The notes beneath the pieces were generated by a model. The model did not search any database. It saw nothing but the letters and a program-made list of their open reading frames with translations, and was not told the DNA's origin. This document shows, in pieces, positions 21,082-30,564 of a DNA stretch of 64,000 bases; positions within the stretch are counted from its first letter, which is position 1, and each line of letters starts with the position of its first letter. This stretch comes from Tetramitus jugosus (taxonomy: Eukaryota > Heterolobosea > Eutetramitea > Acrasida > Vahlkampfiidae), in NCBI GenBank assembly GCA_937625935.1, contig OW569383.1:62001-126000 (forward strand). Direction: 5' to 3'. A program made the translations under genes and the position numbers.

Positions 21082-22874
21082 ATGCTTTACTCTTTGCACC
21101 AACACACAGACTCAAACAACAAGATTCACTTTATTGGTTCCTTCAAGCGTACCAATGATTACATATGGACCACCAATGTATCCACTCTCACTGAAACAAC
21201 CAGTGATTTGCACTATTTTCAATTGGTAGGCAACAAGATGGTTGCCATAACAGAAGATGTGAGTGATGTTGTGGCTCAAAAAGCTCTGATTCGCCCTGCT
21301 CTCGGTCAATACACTGCCACTACAACCACTGCCACAAATGCTACACCGAGCAAGAATCAAAAAAAGAAGCAACAACAACAACCAAAACAACAACAACAAA
21401 ATTCTCTCAAAAGCTTGTATGTGAATCATGGAGGAGTTTGTGGTGCATTGTTCACCAATGGACGATTTGTGACTGGAAAGCTAAGCAGCAAAGCACTTGA
21501 GAAGAAGGTGAAGAATCAGCAATCGTCATCATTGAGTCAAGTGATAGTCGATGACATTCAAGTGGAGTATGAGATTGAATTGAATGTGGAAAAGTATGAT
21601 TTTGAACAGTCAATTCAATTGTTGGGCAGTAATTTTGGATACTTTTTGTTCTTTTATGATAAACAAGGTATGATACGAAGTGTTTGTTGCTTTTTTCTTT
21701 ATTGGTGAAAGTGATGCTCGCATGTGAGTTTCAGACATTTGAAAGCTTGATCAAGCAATCGAATGAGCCACCATTTTTGTATTTTGCAATCAGTTGAGCG
21801 GAGAATATTTACAATTCGTTGATGCTTGTTTTAATAGGAAATTACAAATTACAGCATTGGAATGAAAGGTTGAGCGCTGTGACCGTTGATACCATTGTGT
21901 ATCCAAAGGAAGTTGATCAAACGAACCAATTGACCAGCTTGAAGAGCCTTTGCTTCTTACCACGACTCAATTTGCTTCTTTTGCTCACTTCCAATGGTGA
22001 CATCTTGGGCATAGATATCAATAGCTTAACTACACCACAGAGCTTGCAAAGTCGCTTTACAGCTGGAGAAGACTCCAACTCATTGTCCATGATTGTGCGA
22101 TTCAGAGGTCTGACGACAGAGTACTTGAAGCCAGAGAACACTGATGATAACAACAACAACAAGAAGTCATCCGACTCAGTTGCACTTCGATTGACAGTAG
22201 ACGGACAATTTGTCGAATTGTCTGATGCCGAAGCGAACAGTGAACAACAGACCATTTCAAAGTTCTCGCTCGTCACCATTTCCAAATTGAGTGATGAAGC
22301 TTTGCTTGAGCAAATTACAAAGTTGAATCATTTGCTCACAACAAAGCTTGCCGCTTACATTTTGAATCAAATTTATTTGATTGAGAAGGAGAAGGCAGAT
22401 GATACCACGATTGTCTATTACAAGAGTGTGCTATTTATTTATCAAAAGATGAGAAAGCTACAACAGGTACCAAAGGAACAAATTCACTTTTTGCTCGTGA
22501 AACTCTTGCAGAATCAAAATTTGGAAGACTCAAGGTTCTTGATTCTCAAGTGTTGCAGACTTCTCTCCTTCTTTGATGGTCAAAAGTCAACTTCACTGCC
22601 ATTGGATGCTCTACCAATTCTCGTCAAAGAATTCACTGCTGATCAGCTGTGGATGATTGATGCTTGCAACCTGATTATCGATTTACACTTTAGAAGCATT
22701 ATCGAAAGCAAGGAGTTGTTGGAGAGTGTGAAGGAGTTGAGAGAAAAGGTTAGCCTGTTCCAACAAATCAGAGAGACAGAAGTTAAGCTAGGTGGTATGA
22801 TACAAACATTTGCCTCGGCACCACAACCAAAGTCCTTGAGTAGACCAGGTGGTATCGAACTCATTAATTTCTAA
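21082..22874 (+). CDS. Hypothetical two-exon protein, possible beta-propeller N-terminal half
   Basis: Exons 21082-21667 and 21838-22874 give 540 residues. The junction splits a Gly codon (G|GA) with GTATGA...TTTTAATAG borders, so the reading continues as DKQGNYKLQHWNE. The N-terminal half alternates hydrophobic beta-like segments (KIHFIGSFKRTNDYIWTTNV, CFLPRLNLLLLLTSNGDILG) in a way that suggests a divergent propeller. It is interrupted by a Thr/Gln/Lys low-complexity insert at 21310-21410. The C-terminal 200 residues are helical. Nucleolar WD-like proteins such as NOL11 have a similar plan, but I cannot establish homology. It lies downstream of the membrane protein on the same strand. Confidence 0.65.
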
Positions 22875-22994
22875 GCATGCGCACAAACAAATTAAAGAAC
22901 AACTTAAACAGCAATGACTTTAGGCGCACAACGTTGCTGCACTGGTGCATCATCAGATTTTTAAATTATTTTGTTTTATTGTGCATGAATGCAT

Positions 22995-23453
22995 TTACTC
23001 TGCTGATAGGGAAAGCTTGGCAATAGCCATTCTATTCTCATGCTCTTGCAACAATCTTGCCAATGACACATCAATTGATCCAACCAATGCTTGAGACTCC
23101 TCCAACATTTTCTGAACGACACGATCAGCATCAATCTCCTTTTTCTTCACAGTCACTCTCTTTTGTGTTCCATCAATCATTTCCAATGTGATAAAATTGT
23201 TATTAGAGTCTTGCGATGGATGGACTACATTTTTGTTGTAGACAATCTTTTGGAATGAGACGTGAGGATTAGCTCCTGCTAGACTGTTGAACCTGTATTT
23301 TGTAAGGTTGCGGAATGGCTTGTTGGAATGAGATGCACAATGATAGACAACAGAAACTCTGGCCAATTCTTTTGGTAGCTTAATCTCTTTTGTGATCAAT
23401 TCCTGTGCGAGCTTTGCTGCTGCACTCATTTGTTGAACTGCCTTCTTCTTCAT
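22995..23453 (-). CDS. L51/S25/CI-B8-domain protein, probable mitochondrial ribosomal or complex I subunit
   Basis: A 152-residue basic protein, ATG at 23453. Residues 30-110 fit the small thioredoxin-like L51/S25/CI-B8 domain: a VSVVYHCASHS strand, NLTKYRFNSLAGANPHVSF with the typical NP-x-V turn, and FITLEMIDGTQKRVTVK. This domain occurs in mitochondrial ribosomal proteins mL43 and mS25 and in complex I subunit NDUFA2. The C-terminal extension is helical and acidic-basic mixed. No cleavable presequence is obvious. The choice between ribosome and complex I cannot be made by eye, and the match is to a divergent domain. Confidence 0.55.
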   Translation of the reverse strand: MKKKAVQQMSAAAKLAQELITKEIKLPKELARVSVVYHCASHSNKPFRNLTKYRFNSLAGANPHVSFQKIVYNKNVVHPSQDSNNNFITLEMIDGTQKRVTVKKKEIDADRVVQKMLEESQALVGSIDVSLARLLQEHENRMAIAKLSLSAE

Positions 23454-23574
23454 GATTGCTGTTGTTGTTGGTGATGATGTCTATTTTGTTTGAGTTGGCG
23501 GGATTTCGTGTCGGGTGAAATGTGAAAAAAAAGAGGAGAAAAAGAAAGTAGCGGTGAAAAGCGGATCGTTGTAT

Positions 23575-24597
23575 CTACTGAAGTTGCTGCTTCATGAGTG
23601 AGCGTTGAGCGTGCATGATTTGGTGAACAGAGTCACATGTCAATAAATAAATATCAATAAAGGTTTGGCCAAAGTTGTTCGATTGTAACTCATCGAATTC
23701 CACTTGTAGCTCTGACCGCTCAGGCAACTCAAACTTGATGTTCGAGTAATAGGTTGATGGCTCCAATAGAATAGTTGCTTGTCTGGCAGCTAGTTTCTGT
23801 GCCTTGTGCATCTCTAATCTCCCATAGAGCTCTGCCAAAGTGTTCCACAAGGTATAAGATCGAACATGAACCATGTACAGTGAATCCAAGTAGCTAATCG
23901 CTCCACTCTGATCCTTATCTAGCTCCTTCTTACTTGTAACTTGATATTCTGAGAAGCACATGGGCAGAGACTCGAAACAGTGAATGCATTTTTGGATCAA
24001 ATGAATCCCTTTCTTCCAATCGACCACACGATCAGAATGAGTCAATATTTTTGCCGTCTGTTCCCACAAGAACAACTGGAATGCAGCTCTCATTTTCACA
24101 GAATTTTGCTTCAACCATTGCTTACTCACTAACAACCGCTGCTGAGTCAAATCGTTGAGCATTGAAATTGCCTCTTGCACGCTCAAGGACTCACCGCCAT
24201 CATCACCACCAACACGCTCATTTGAAACACATTGAGCAACAACAAGTCTTGTCAAACACCTGACCCACGTTTGATACATTTCTCGTTTCAAAAACATGGG
24301 TGCTTTCTCATCTGCAATCAAACATTCCTTGATGTGAGACATTTCGTTCAGAATGACCCGGTACTGTCTCTTGAGGTACATTCGGTCCCAACATGTCTTG
24401 ATCAGAATGAAATCTTCAGTCAAAGTGGTGTGTCTCTCTTTCAAAAACCATTCAGAGTTCGGTACATGAGGAAGATAAACAGTCGTGGAAGACGAGTTGT
24501 TGTTTGCAGCAGATTCAGCGGGTTGTTTGCAGCTGCATTCCTCTTCTTCATCTGATGAGTCACCAAATGCATTGGCAAAGCATGACAGCGCTTCCAT
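23575..24597 (-). CDS. Hypothetical helical protein
   Basis: A 340-residue intronless ORF with ATG at 24597, opening with an acidic segment (DSSDEEEE). The rest is strongly helical, with repeated Leu/Trp/Tyr heptad-like spacing (HVRSYTLWNTLAELYGRLEM, LAARQATILLEPSTYYSNIK) reminiscent of TPR or other alpha-solenoid repeats. No signal, membrane segment or catalytic motif. The start is 52 bases from the 3' end of the neighbouring tRNA gene, and about 120 bases separate it from the L51/S25 gene on the same strand. Function unknown. Confidence 0.65.
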   Translation of the reverse strand: MEALSCFANAFGDSSDEEEECSCKQPAESAANNNSSSTTVYLPHVPNSEWFLKERHTTLTEDFILIKTCWDRMYLKRQYRVILNEMSHIKECLIADEKAPMFLKREMYQTWVRCLTRLVVAQCVSNERVGGDDGGESLSVQEAISMLNDLTQQRLLVSKQWLKQNSVKMRAAFQLFLWEQTAKILTHSDRVVDWKKGIHLIQKCIHCFESLPMCFSEYQVTSKKELDKDQSGAISYLDSLYMVHVRSYTLWNTLAELYGRLEMHKAQKLAARQATILLEPSTYYSNIKFELPERSELQVEFDELQSNNFGQTFIDIYLLTCDSVHQIMHAQRSLMKQQLQ

Positions 24598-24650
24598 CTT
24601 TCACTCCTTTGTTGCGCTCAGAAAAGGATTTATGCGACAATTATTAAAAG

Positions 24651-24723
24651 TACCGACGACGGGACTCGAACCCGCGACCACTGGATTAGAAGTCCAGTGC
24701 TCTTCCAGCTGAGCTACGACGGC
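24651..24723 (-). tRNA. tRNA-Arg (anticodon UCU)
   Basis: Read on the minus strand from 24723. The cloverleaf has acceptor GCCGTCG, D-arm GCTC...GAGC, anticodon stem CTGGA/TCCAG around loop CTTCTAA (anticodon TCT), a short variable loop, T-arm GCGGG-TTCGAGT-CCCGT and discriminator A at 24651. The T-loop GGTTCGAGTCC B box is canonical. The acceptor stem shows one U-U apposition (positions 5/68) and a G-U at 1/72. No intron. A TTTT Pol III terminator follows within about 5 bases. The decoded codon is AGA. A retrotransposon inserted 57 bp upstream of its 5' end. Confidence 0.93.
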
Positions 24724-24761
24724 TTGATATTTGATAAACATACATATTTTAGACAGCAAAT

Positions 24762-24780
24762 AAAAAACGCAGAAAAAAGC
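24762..24780 (+). repeat. Left 19-bp target-site duplication of the non-LTR element
   Basis: AAAAAACGCAGAAAAAAGC here is identical to 28546-28564. It ends 57 bases from the 5' end of the tRNA-Arg gene, and element sequence starts at 24781. Confidence 0.92.
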
Positions 24781-27700
24781 TCGCTATCTGGCTACGATTA
24801 TCAACACGAAGAGTGTCACCAGTTATGGCAGTGTCCACAACGGGGTACGCCTGCAAGTGGTTAGAGTAGAGTGTGGCAGTGAAACCATTTACATTGCTAA
24901 TCATTACGGTCCACACAAGTTCGATAGCTCCCACTACAACTACGTCAAAGAAACTATGAGCAGTATCGCATCATCTGGTAAGGTTCTATTTGGAGGTGAT
25001 CATAATGCAGTGGTCACGAAAGATGACAGAACATCGGGTCGTAAAGATCCGAATACGAATTGCATGGTCAACACCATGTATAGTTGTAACATGCAGGATA
25101 TCAACCAGGTGTTAGGAATGCATAAATTTCACACCTACTTCAAGAGGACTATGTCATCTAGAATTGATTCTACATGGGCCAACAAGGCAGCTCTAAATGT
25201 TGTCCGAAACATAGAAGCGTTCATAAGAAACGGGGCTCTGAGTGATCACATACCAACAAAGGTGTCAGTGGAAGTGGTACGAAAGACTGAATGCTGCGAC
25301 ATGGATAATACACCAAGCATGGTCTTCCCAAAGAACAAACTGGACAGTAGATGGACTAACTACGCCACTGAAGTGCTGTCTGATCTGTCTAAACAACGGA
25401 TAGAGGACACGGGTGACCCGCAAACACAATGCGAAATATTGACCGAGGTCCTGGTTACTCGGGCTGTGCAGTTCTTTGGAGAACAGAGGTCTACAAAGCG
25501 CTGGATGGACAATAGGCGAGTGAGAAGGCTCATTCAGAGCAGAAAAATCGTTCTCGACTATCTAGTCAACGGTACTGCCAGCCAACAGTTGCGTAAAATA
25601 CTCACAAACTATGGTGGCAGACCAGAAATTGGTAGAGAGTCAGTATGGTCGACACTGGGAATAATCAATCAGAGATTGCATCAAGAGAGGACTAGACACA
25701 CTAGCAAGAGATTCAGAAGGTGGGAATGGGTCGCTAGAACATCGGAGTTCGTAAACCCGAGTAAGTTCTTCTCTACGGCAAGTGCAAAGAAATCGAACCG
25801 AATCAGGCTCAACACCATTGAAGAAGAGGGCATGACTCACACCGACCCAGAAAAGGTAAGCAACAAGGCGGCAGAATATTTTGAGACGGCCTTCTCACAT
25901 TCAGATGCGGATATGAGCTATCTTAGTGAGCTTGATGCTCCCAGGATGGAGGAAGTGATTAAGAGGGAGTTCACGAAGATCACTGTTGAAGAAGTTCGTG
26001 ATGCAGTAAAATGGCTGAGGAACAGGAAATGTCCGGGGCCCGATGGCATCCACAACGAAATGCTCAAAATTCCAGTGACTGAGAGCAGGGATTACAGCTG
26101 GGAACTAGCTGAAGTGTTGGCCCACCTTTTCAACAGCATTTTGGTGAGTGGGGTGTTCCCGACGGTGTGGAAGGAATGTACGATTATTCCGGCGTACAAG
26201 AAAGGGAGCGCACAGGACATTGCGAACTATCGGCCCATCTGCCTACTCAGCTCAGTGGCTAAGTTGTTCACCAGATTGCTTAATATCAGGGTGTCCAAAG
26301 CAGCGGAAGCGGCTTCGATATTCACAAATACTCAAGGTGGAGGTAGGAAACTCAGGGACATCAGAGAGAAGCTGTCGATTATGAGGGGTGTAATCGACCA
26401 TGCGAACAGGAACAATAGTCAGTTATATTTGTTGTTGACCGATATTGCGAAAGCGTTTGATTCCGTCCCACACAACGCCATCAGGGAAGTGTACGCATTC
26501 TTTGGATTCCCTAGCAGTATCGTCGGATTGGTACACGACATGGTTACAAACAATTGGGCCCGGGTGATGACGGGAACACTATCACGGCGTTTTCCAATAG
26601 GTAAGGGAACAAGGCAGGGCGATTCGTTGTCACCAACCACGTATGTTCTGGTCCATCAAACTGTGCTACTGTATACTGCCAAGTTAGCTAAGGGTTACCC
26701 AGCAGGGTCTCAGAACATTTGGAACGTTGCGTACGTGGACGATTGTAATCTCATGTCAAGTGATAGAAGTGACATCGAGATGACTGCAAACCGCATGAAT
26801 GAAGTTTTGGGTAAGTTGAAGATGACCATGCATCCCACCAAGCTGGAATTGTATGTCAGAAAACATGGAAAAACATCATCAGACCATAATATAACGGTCA
26901 ATGGGGTGGTCATAAGTGCAAATGGAAGTGGTAAAGTCTTCAGGGCGCTAGGACTCTTCACGAACCTGAATGGTTGCACTGACAGTCAGAAAGAGCAAGC
27001 CCGAGACAAGGTGGAAAGGGTCGTCAAGCGGCTCCACATAATGAGACTATCCGCCAGACAAGTGGCGAGGATAGTCAATACATGTATCCATCCGGTGTTT
27101 CTTTACGCCTCCGAGTTCACGGAATGGGGGGTAGGGTGGATCAACCAAGTGAATGACATAGGCAAAGCGTTAATCAAACGGGGCTCTGTAGCAATGCGGA
27201 GGTACCCCTCAGAATTGTTGCATGTGGCGTGCGACAATGGAGGCTTCGGCCTCCGTAAATTCGAGGAATCATTGCTGGTGAACACTGCTTGGTTCGTTAT
27301 CAATATGTTGAAAGGGAAGCATGATAGCGAAGCTCACAGACTGTTGTTGGATACGCTTGAGGAGATCAGGCATCTACAAACATTCCAGATAGAGAATGTA
27401 TTCCAATCCAACAACAGGATTGAGCTCGTCACGCATAGCTACCTTAAGTGGTGTGCTGTCCGTATGCACACCAACCATCTCGCTATCTCTTGGAGGAACG
27501 AAGTTAACTGTCTAAGTTGCAATCTGGCTCTCTCGCAACCTAATGACATCATCAAAAGGCTGTTCAAGGTGGGAATAGGTCTGAGGAGCCAATTGACAGT
27601 GGGTGGAAAGTGGATCAGGCATAGAGAACTGGTCAAAAGACACGGAAACTTTGGGATTAGTTCTCGCAGATACAAGTACTTGACTAGTGATCTCGAAATG

Positions 27701-28545
27701 TTAAAGTGCAATGGTCAACATGAGCATTCAAACGTCACTACACCAAGGCTAATGTACAATGGTAGTTTTGAGGTCGTAGAGAAGGAACAGTTGTGGAGAG
27801 TCTTCTTGCGGCGACATAGAGATAGGGTGAAAGAGGAGAAGTTATGGTGGATACAGTCGAAATGTCTAGGAGGTGCGGTAGATTTTAAATTTATGAGATG
27901 CCCTTTCAGGGTTGATCGTGCTCTGGAATGGTTTGTTGCTCAGGTGAAAAGTCACACAATTCACACAAGAGCCGTTATCCAACATCTCTATGGAGTAGTG
28001 GACATGGACACGCTATGTCCCAAATGCAAACTTGAACAGGAAACTGTGTTACATTGTCTCGTTCGATGCCCGGTGGCGATAATGGCCAGAAGGCTGTTGG
28101 TGAAGGAAGTTTCCACCAAGCTGAGTAAAATGGGTCTTCACAAAGGCCAAAGAGTAGACATTTGGTTCGACAATCAACGATGGTGCAACGGCGCGTTGCA
28201 AGTCAATAAGCGGAGGAAAACAAGCAAGGAATACATGCTTGGCATGTTGGGTATTGAAACAAGGGCGCTGAAACAAGTGATCAAAGGACTGACGAAGAGT
28301 GGGATGGAGAAGAAGAAGGCAATTGTGAAGGCCCAACAATTTGTCGATCATACAAAGAGGAGGTGTGTGGAGTGATGCGACGCCTCTTCACGAGTTCAAA
28401 GGAGATTGCTGGTTGCTAATGCTCTACGAGCATTTGCAACTACTTAAATCAATAGTGACGGCATTCTGCCGTCACGAAACTGATACAGAGAATCAACAAA
28501 GAAGTAAAATGAGCAACCGATGGTTGTATTTAAAAAAAAAAAAAA
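24781..28545 (+). mobile_element. Non-LTR (LINE-type) retrotransposon, 5'-truncated, recent insertion
   Basis: The element runs from 24781, where it is already inside the endonuclease coding frame, through a long reverse transcriptase ORF and a 3' UTR of about 155 bases to a poly(A) run at 28532-28550. It is bracketed by a perfect 19-bp duplication (24762-24780 and 28546-28564; the poly(A) merges with the second copy). 5' truncation, poly(A) and a perfect duplication are the marks of target-primed reverse transcription. The element is visibly more GC-rich than its surroundings. The insertion point is 57 bp upstream of a tRNA gene. Confidence 0.95.
24782..28375 (+). CDS. Retrotransposon ORF2: truncated endonuclease, reverse transcriptase, zinc knuckle
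   Basis: Open in one frame from the insertion junction (24782) to TGA at 28373-28375, nearly 1200 codons with no internal stop or frameshift. There is no true start codon because the 5' end is lost. The APE-type endonuclease keeps its C-terminal half: FGGDHNAV (about 24998), SRIDSTWAN and the terminal SDHIP. The reverse transcriptase has NYRPICLLS, LLTDIAKAFDSVPH (first Asp), GTRQGDSLSP and the catalytic YVDD at about 26730. A C-terminal CPKCKLEQETVLHCLVRC motif (C-x2-C-x8-H-x4-C) at about 28018-28071 is the usual nucleic-acid-binding knuckle. Loss of the endonuclease N terminus means this copy cannot make a complete protein. Confidence 0.95.
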   Translation, partial: RYLATIINTKSVTSYGSVHNGVRLQVVRVECGSETIYIANHYGPHKFDSSHYNYVKETMSSIASSGKVLFGGDHNAVVTKDDRTSGRKDPNTNCMVNTMYSCNMQDINQVLGMHKFHTYFKRTMSSRIDSTWANKAALNVVRNIEAFIRNGALSDHIPTKVSVEVVRKTECCDMDNTPSMVFPKNKLDSRWTNYATEVLSDLSKQRIEDTGDPQTQCEILTEVLVTRAVQFFGEQRSTKRWMDNRRVRRLIQSRKIVLDYLVNGTASQQLRKILTNYGGRPEIGRESVWSTLGIINQRLHQERTRHTSKRFRRWEWVARTSEFVNPSKFFSTASAKKSNRIRLNTIEEEGMTHTDPEKVSNKAAEYFETAFSHSDADMSYLSELDAPRMEEVIKREFTKITVEEVRDAVKWLRNRKCPGPDGIHNEMLKIPVTESRDYSWELAEVLAHLFNSILVSGVFPTVWKECTIIPAYKKGSAQDIANYRPICLLSSVAKLFTRLLNIRVSKAAEAASIFTNTQGGGRKLRDIREKLSIMRGVIDHANRNNSQLYLLLTDIAKAFDSVPHNAIREVYAFFGFPSSIVGLVHDMVTNNWARVMTGTLSRRFPIGKGTRQGDSLSPTTYVLVHQTVLLYTAKLAKGYPAGSQNIWNVAYVDDCNLMSSDRSDIEMTANRMNEVLGKLKMTMHPTKLELYVRKHGKTSSDHNITVNGVVISANGSGKVFRALGLFTNLNGCTDSQKEQARDKVERVVKRLHIMRLSARQVARIVNTCIHPVFLYASEFTEWGVGWINQVNDIGKALIKRGSVAMRRYPSELLHVACDNGGFGLRKFEESLLVNTAWFVINMLKGKHDSEAHRLLLDTLEEIRHLQTFQIENVFQSNNRIELVTHSYLKWCAVRMHTNHLAISWRNEVNCLSCNLALSQPNDIIKRLFKVGIGLRSQLTVGGKWIRHRELVKRHGNFGISSRRYKYLTSDLEMLKCNGQHEHSNVTTPRLMYNGSFEVVEKEQLWRVFLRRHRDRVKEEKLWWIQSKCLGGAVDFKFMRCPFRVDRALEWFVAQVKSHTIHTRAVIQHLYGVVDMDTLCPKCKLEQETVLHCLVRCPVAIMARRLLVKEVSTKLSKMGLHKGQRVDIWFDNQRWCNGALQVNKRRKTSKEYMLGMLGIETRALKQVIKGLTKSGMEKKKAIVKAQQFVDHTKRRCVE

Positions 28546-28564
28546 AAAAAACGCAGAAAAAAGC
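28546..28564 (+). repeat. Right 19-bp target-site duplication
   Basis: A perfect copy of 24762-24780 directly following the poly(A) tail. The pre-insertion sequence resumes with GATGCAAAAACG. Confidence 0.92.
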
Positions 28565-28565
28565 G

Positions 28566-29190
28566 ATGCAAAAACGAACACACACCCACGTTGTTCGTGA
28601 GTATGAGAATCCACGCTATGCTGTGTGGACCACAGCACCAAGAGGAACTGCTCCAAGCAGCAAGGAGATCATCATCACTGGAAAGTGCGATGACTCTCCA
28701 AAAGCTGCCTTGGCCAAGAAGATTGGCTTGGATTTTGGTGATTTGCTCACCAGGGTCCAAGTCATCAAGAAAGGCCCCAAGAGGTTTGTTGCGTGGGTAA
28801 CTGTTGTTGATGACAACATTTACCCATTTGTTGAAACCTTCAACCGCAACAAGAAGATGAGTGGCTGCAAGACAGCACTCGAGCTCAATGTCAATTGTGC
28901 CAAGAAGGTCGTCCTCCACGGTGTCGAAGGTAAGACGGAGGACGACATCAAGGCCACGCTCGGCACAAAAAAAGATCAAGAATGTGCTCAAGAGGCACAA
29001 CACTGCCTTTGTTGTGATGGAGTCTGAAACGTATGCCGAAGCTTTGCTTCGGAACGTTCAAGCCAAGGCAGTGGAGGTGGAAGCAAAGCGCTTGCTTCCA
29101 CTCCCACGAGCCCCTATCAAGGCTGTCAGCAAGAGTCTGACCAAGATGTACCAAAATCTCCTGGCTGTGATGGAGGACTTGTGCCACCAA
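28566..29190 (+). pseudogene. RRM-like ORF, frameshifted; candidate ORF1 of a second retrotransposon copy
   Basis: An ATG at 28566 sits just beyond the target-site duplication. The frame encodes basic sequence (YENPRYAVWTTAPRG, LDFGDLLTRVQVIKKGPKRF) to about 28970. There a run of seven A breaks it: the original frame ends at 29027, while the next frame continues KKIKNVLKRHNTAFVVMESE, AEALLRNVQ and a helical tail. Across the break, the segment HGVEGKTEDDIKATLG ... TAFVVMESETYAEALL resembles an RNA-recognition motif, as found in ORF1 proteins of some LINEs. A GTAAGT at about 29190 could be a splice donor if this is instead a host gene. Remnants of retrotransposon sequence follow, favouring a transposon origin. 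Confidence 0.45.
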
Positions 29191-29207
29191 GTAAGTGTTA
29201 AAAGAAA

Positions 29208-30174
29208 TGGCTTCCGTCAACCGGATTCCCCTCGCTTCCCAGTCTCCAAGGACGCCGATCCGAATCTCCGAATTCGACCCTTCTACTCCGTCTACGACCG
29301 ATGACTGGGGGTCGATCGACCACGCCGGAGTCCCACCCCGCCACTCCTACTACGGTCACCCAAGAGCCAACCAACAACACCATAGATGAGGATGCTCTAG
29401 TATTGAACACCTCCGAGGTGTTCAAGAAAGCCAGGAAGGAGATTGCTGCCCGAGCAATCATGGTGGACCGTGCAAGAAGCACAACCAACCAAGAAGATCC
29501 AGCTGAGTTGATCTCTGTAACCCCGACTGCGAGTTATAGAGTCCCCAACTCAACGAGAACAAGAAACGATCGATATGACGAGTCGCGAACAATTGATGGT
29601 TGACAATCAACCTCATTGTCTGAAAGAATTCAAAAGTGTATACACAGCACGGATGCAACACACAAATTATTTGCAACACCAACAATTGGTCGAACGCGTT
29701 ATGATAGACAGCAGATTCTGTGGCAAGGACGAGCCTTAATTGTAACCGTTGATCGATGTGGAAATAGTATTCACATGTCAGTAGGATATCGCGGTGCGAC
29801 GACAGCCAGAAAGCTCACCAAACTACTTTATCTGGCCAACCAAATCCCGTCAAACCAGTTATTCATCTTTCTTTATTATCCGCGAATTTTTTGTATTGTT
29901 TTTTCTGGGTGGGAAATGACATTTGTCTAACATGTAACTTCAGGATTCTTATGAAATATTTTCTGTTATCTCTTCTCGACCACTGTCATTGCATGAGGCC
30001 TGTGTGTTTACATGGGAAGAACCACACAAGATGGTCAATATATGTGCGGCCAGAATATCCGAGTTTGTCAACCCGAGTAAGTTGTTCTTAGCAACCAGTG
30101 CCAAGAATTCCAACCGCGTCAGACTCAACCATCCACCTAGGTGGAACGATCCACTGATTGAACAGAGTCAGTGA
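29208..30174 (+). mobile_element. Decayed non-LTR retrotransposon remnants
   Basis: At 29208-29603 a GC-rich, Pro/Thr/Ser-rich frame starts MASVNRIPLASQSPRTPI and, after a frame change, contains SEVFKKARKEIAARAIMVDR. At about 30040-30146 a frame reads ISEFVNPSKLF then SAKNSNRVRLN, clearly homologous to TSEFVNPSKFF...SAKKSNRIRLN within the intact element (about 25745-25815). The second block lies about 450 bases beyond the first, so the intervening endonuclease region is missing or degraded. This looks like the 5' part of an older, internally deleted relative. A frame at 29616-29930 in between is unassigned. Confidence 0.6.
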
Positions 30175-30564
30175 AAATGCTGTTTTTTGTTGGGATGAAG
30201 CTCAGGTAGGATATGGAATGTTACATATGTAGATGACTGAACTATTCAGAAATATAGGAGACATCTAATGTTATGTACAAGGTCCTTTAGTGCTTGGTCT
30301 GTATGCATCCTGACAAATTGGCATTCTTTGCAAGAACAGTGAATGGAAGAACATTGAAACACTAAGAAAGTTGACGAACCAACAAAGAGAAACACATAGA
30401 TTTGCCCCCAAGCTCGGGACATTGGTCGGAATAAGAGCGTTTGGTCCTTTTCCGTAAATCAACCAATATGGGCCGTATTCCCAATAAGGCAATCAGGAAA
30501 ATATGCTTACAACAGAAATGAACTTTTATGACATGCTGGAACGGAATGTGACACAATAAAACAA

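Noticed and set aside
29616-29930. 104-codon ORF between retrotransposon remnants
   Set aside because: No similarity to the element or to a host family could be recognised; left as part of the decayed region.
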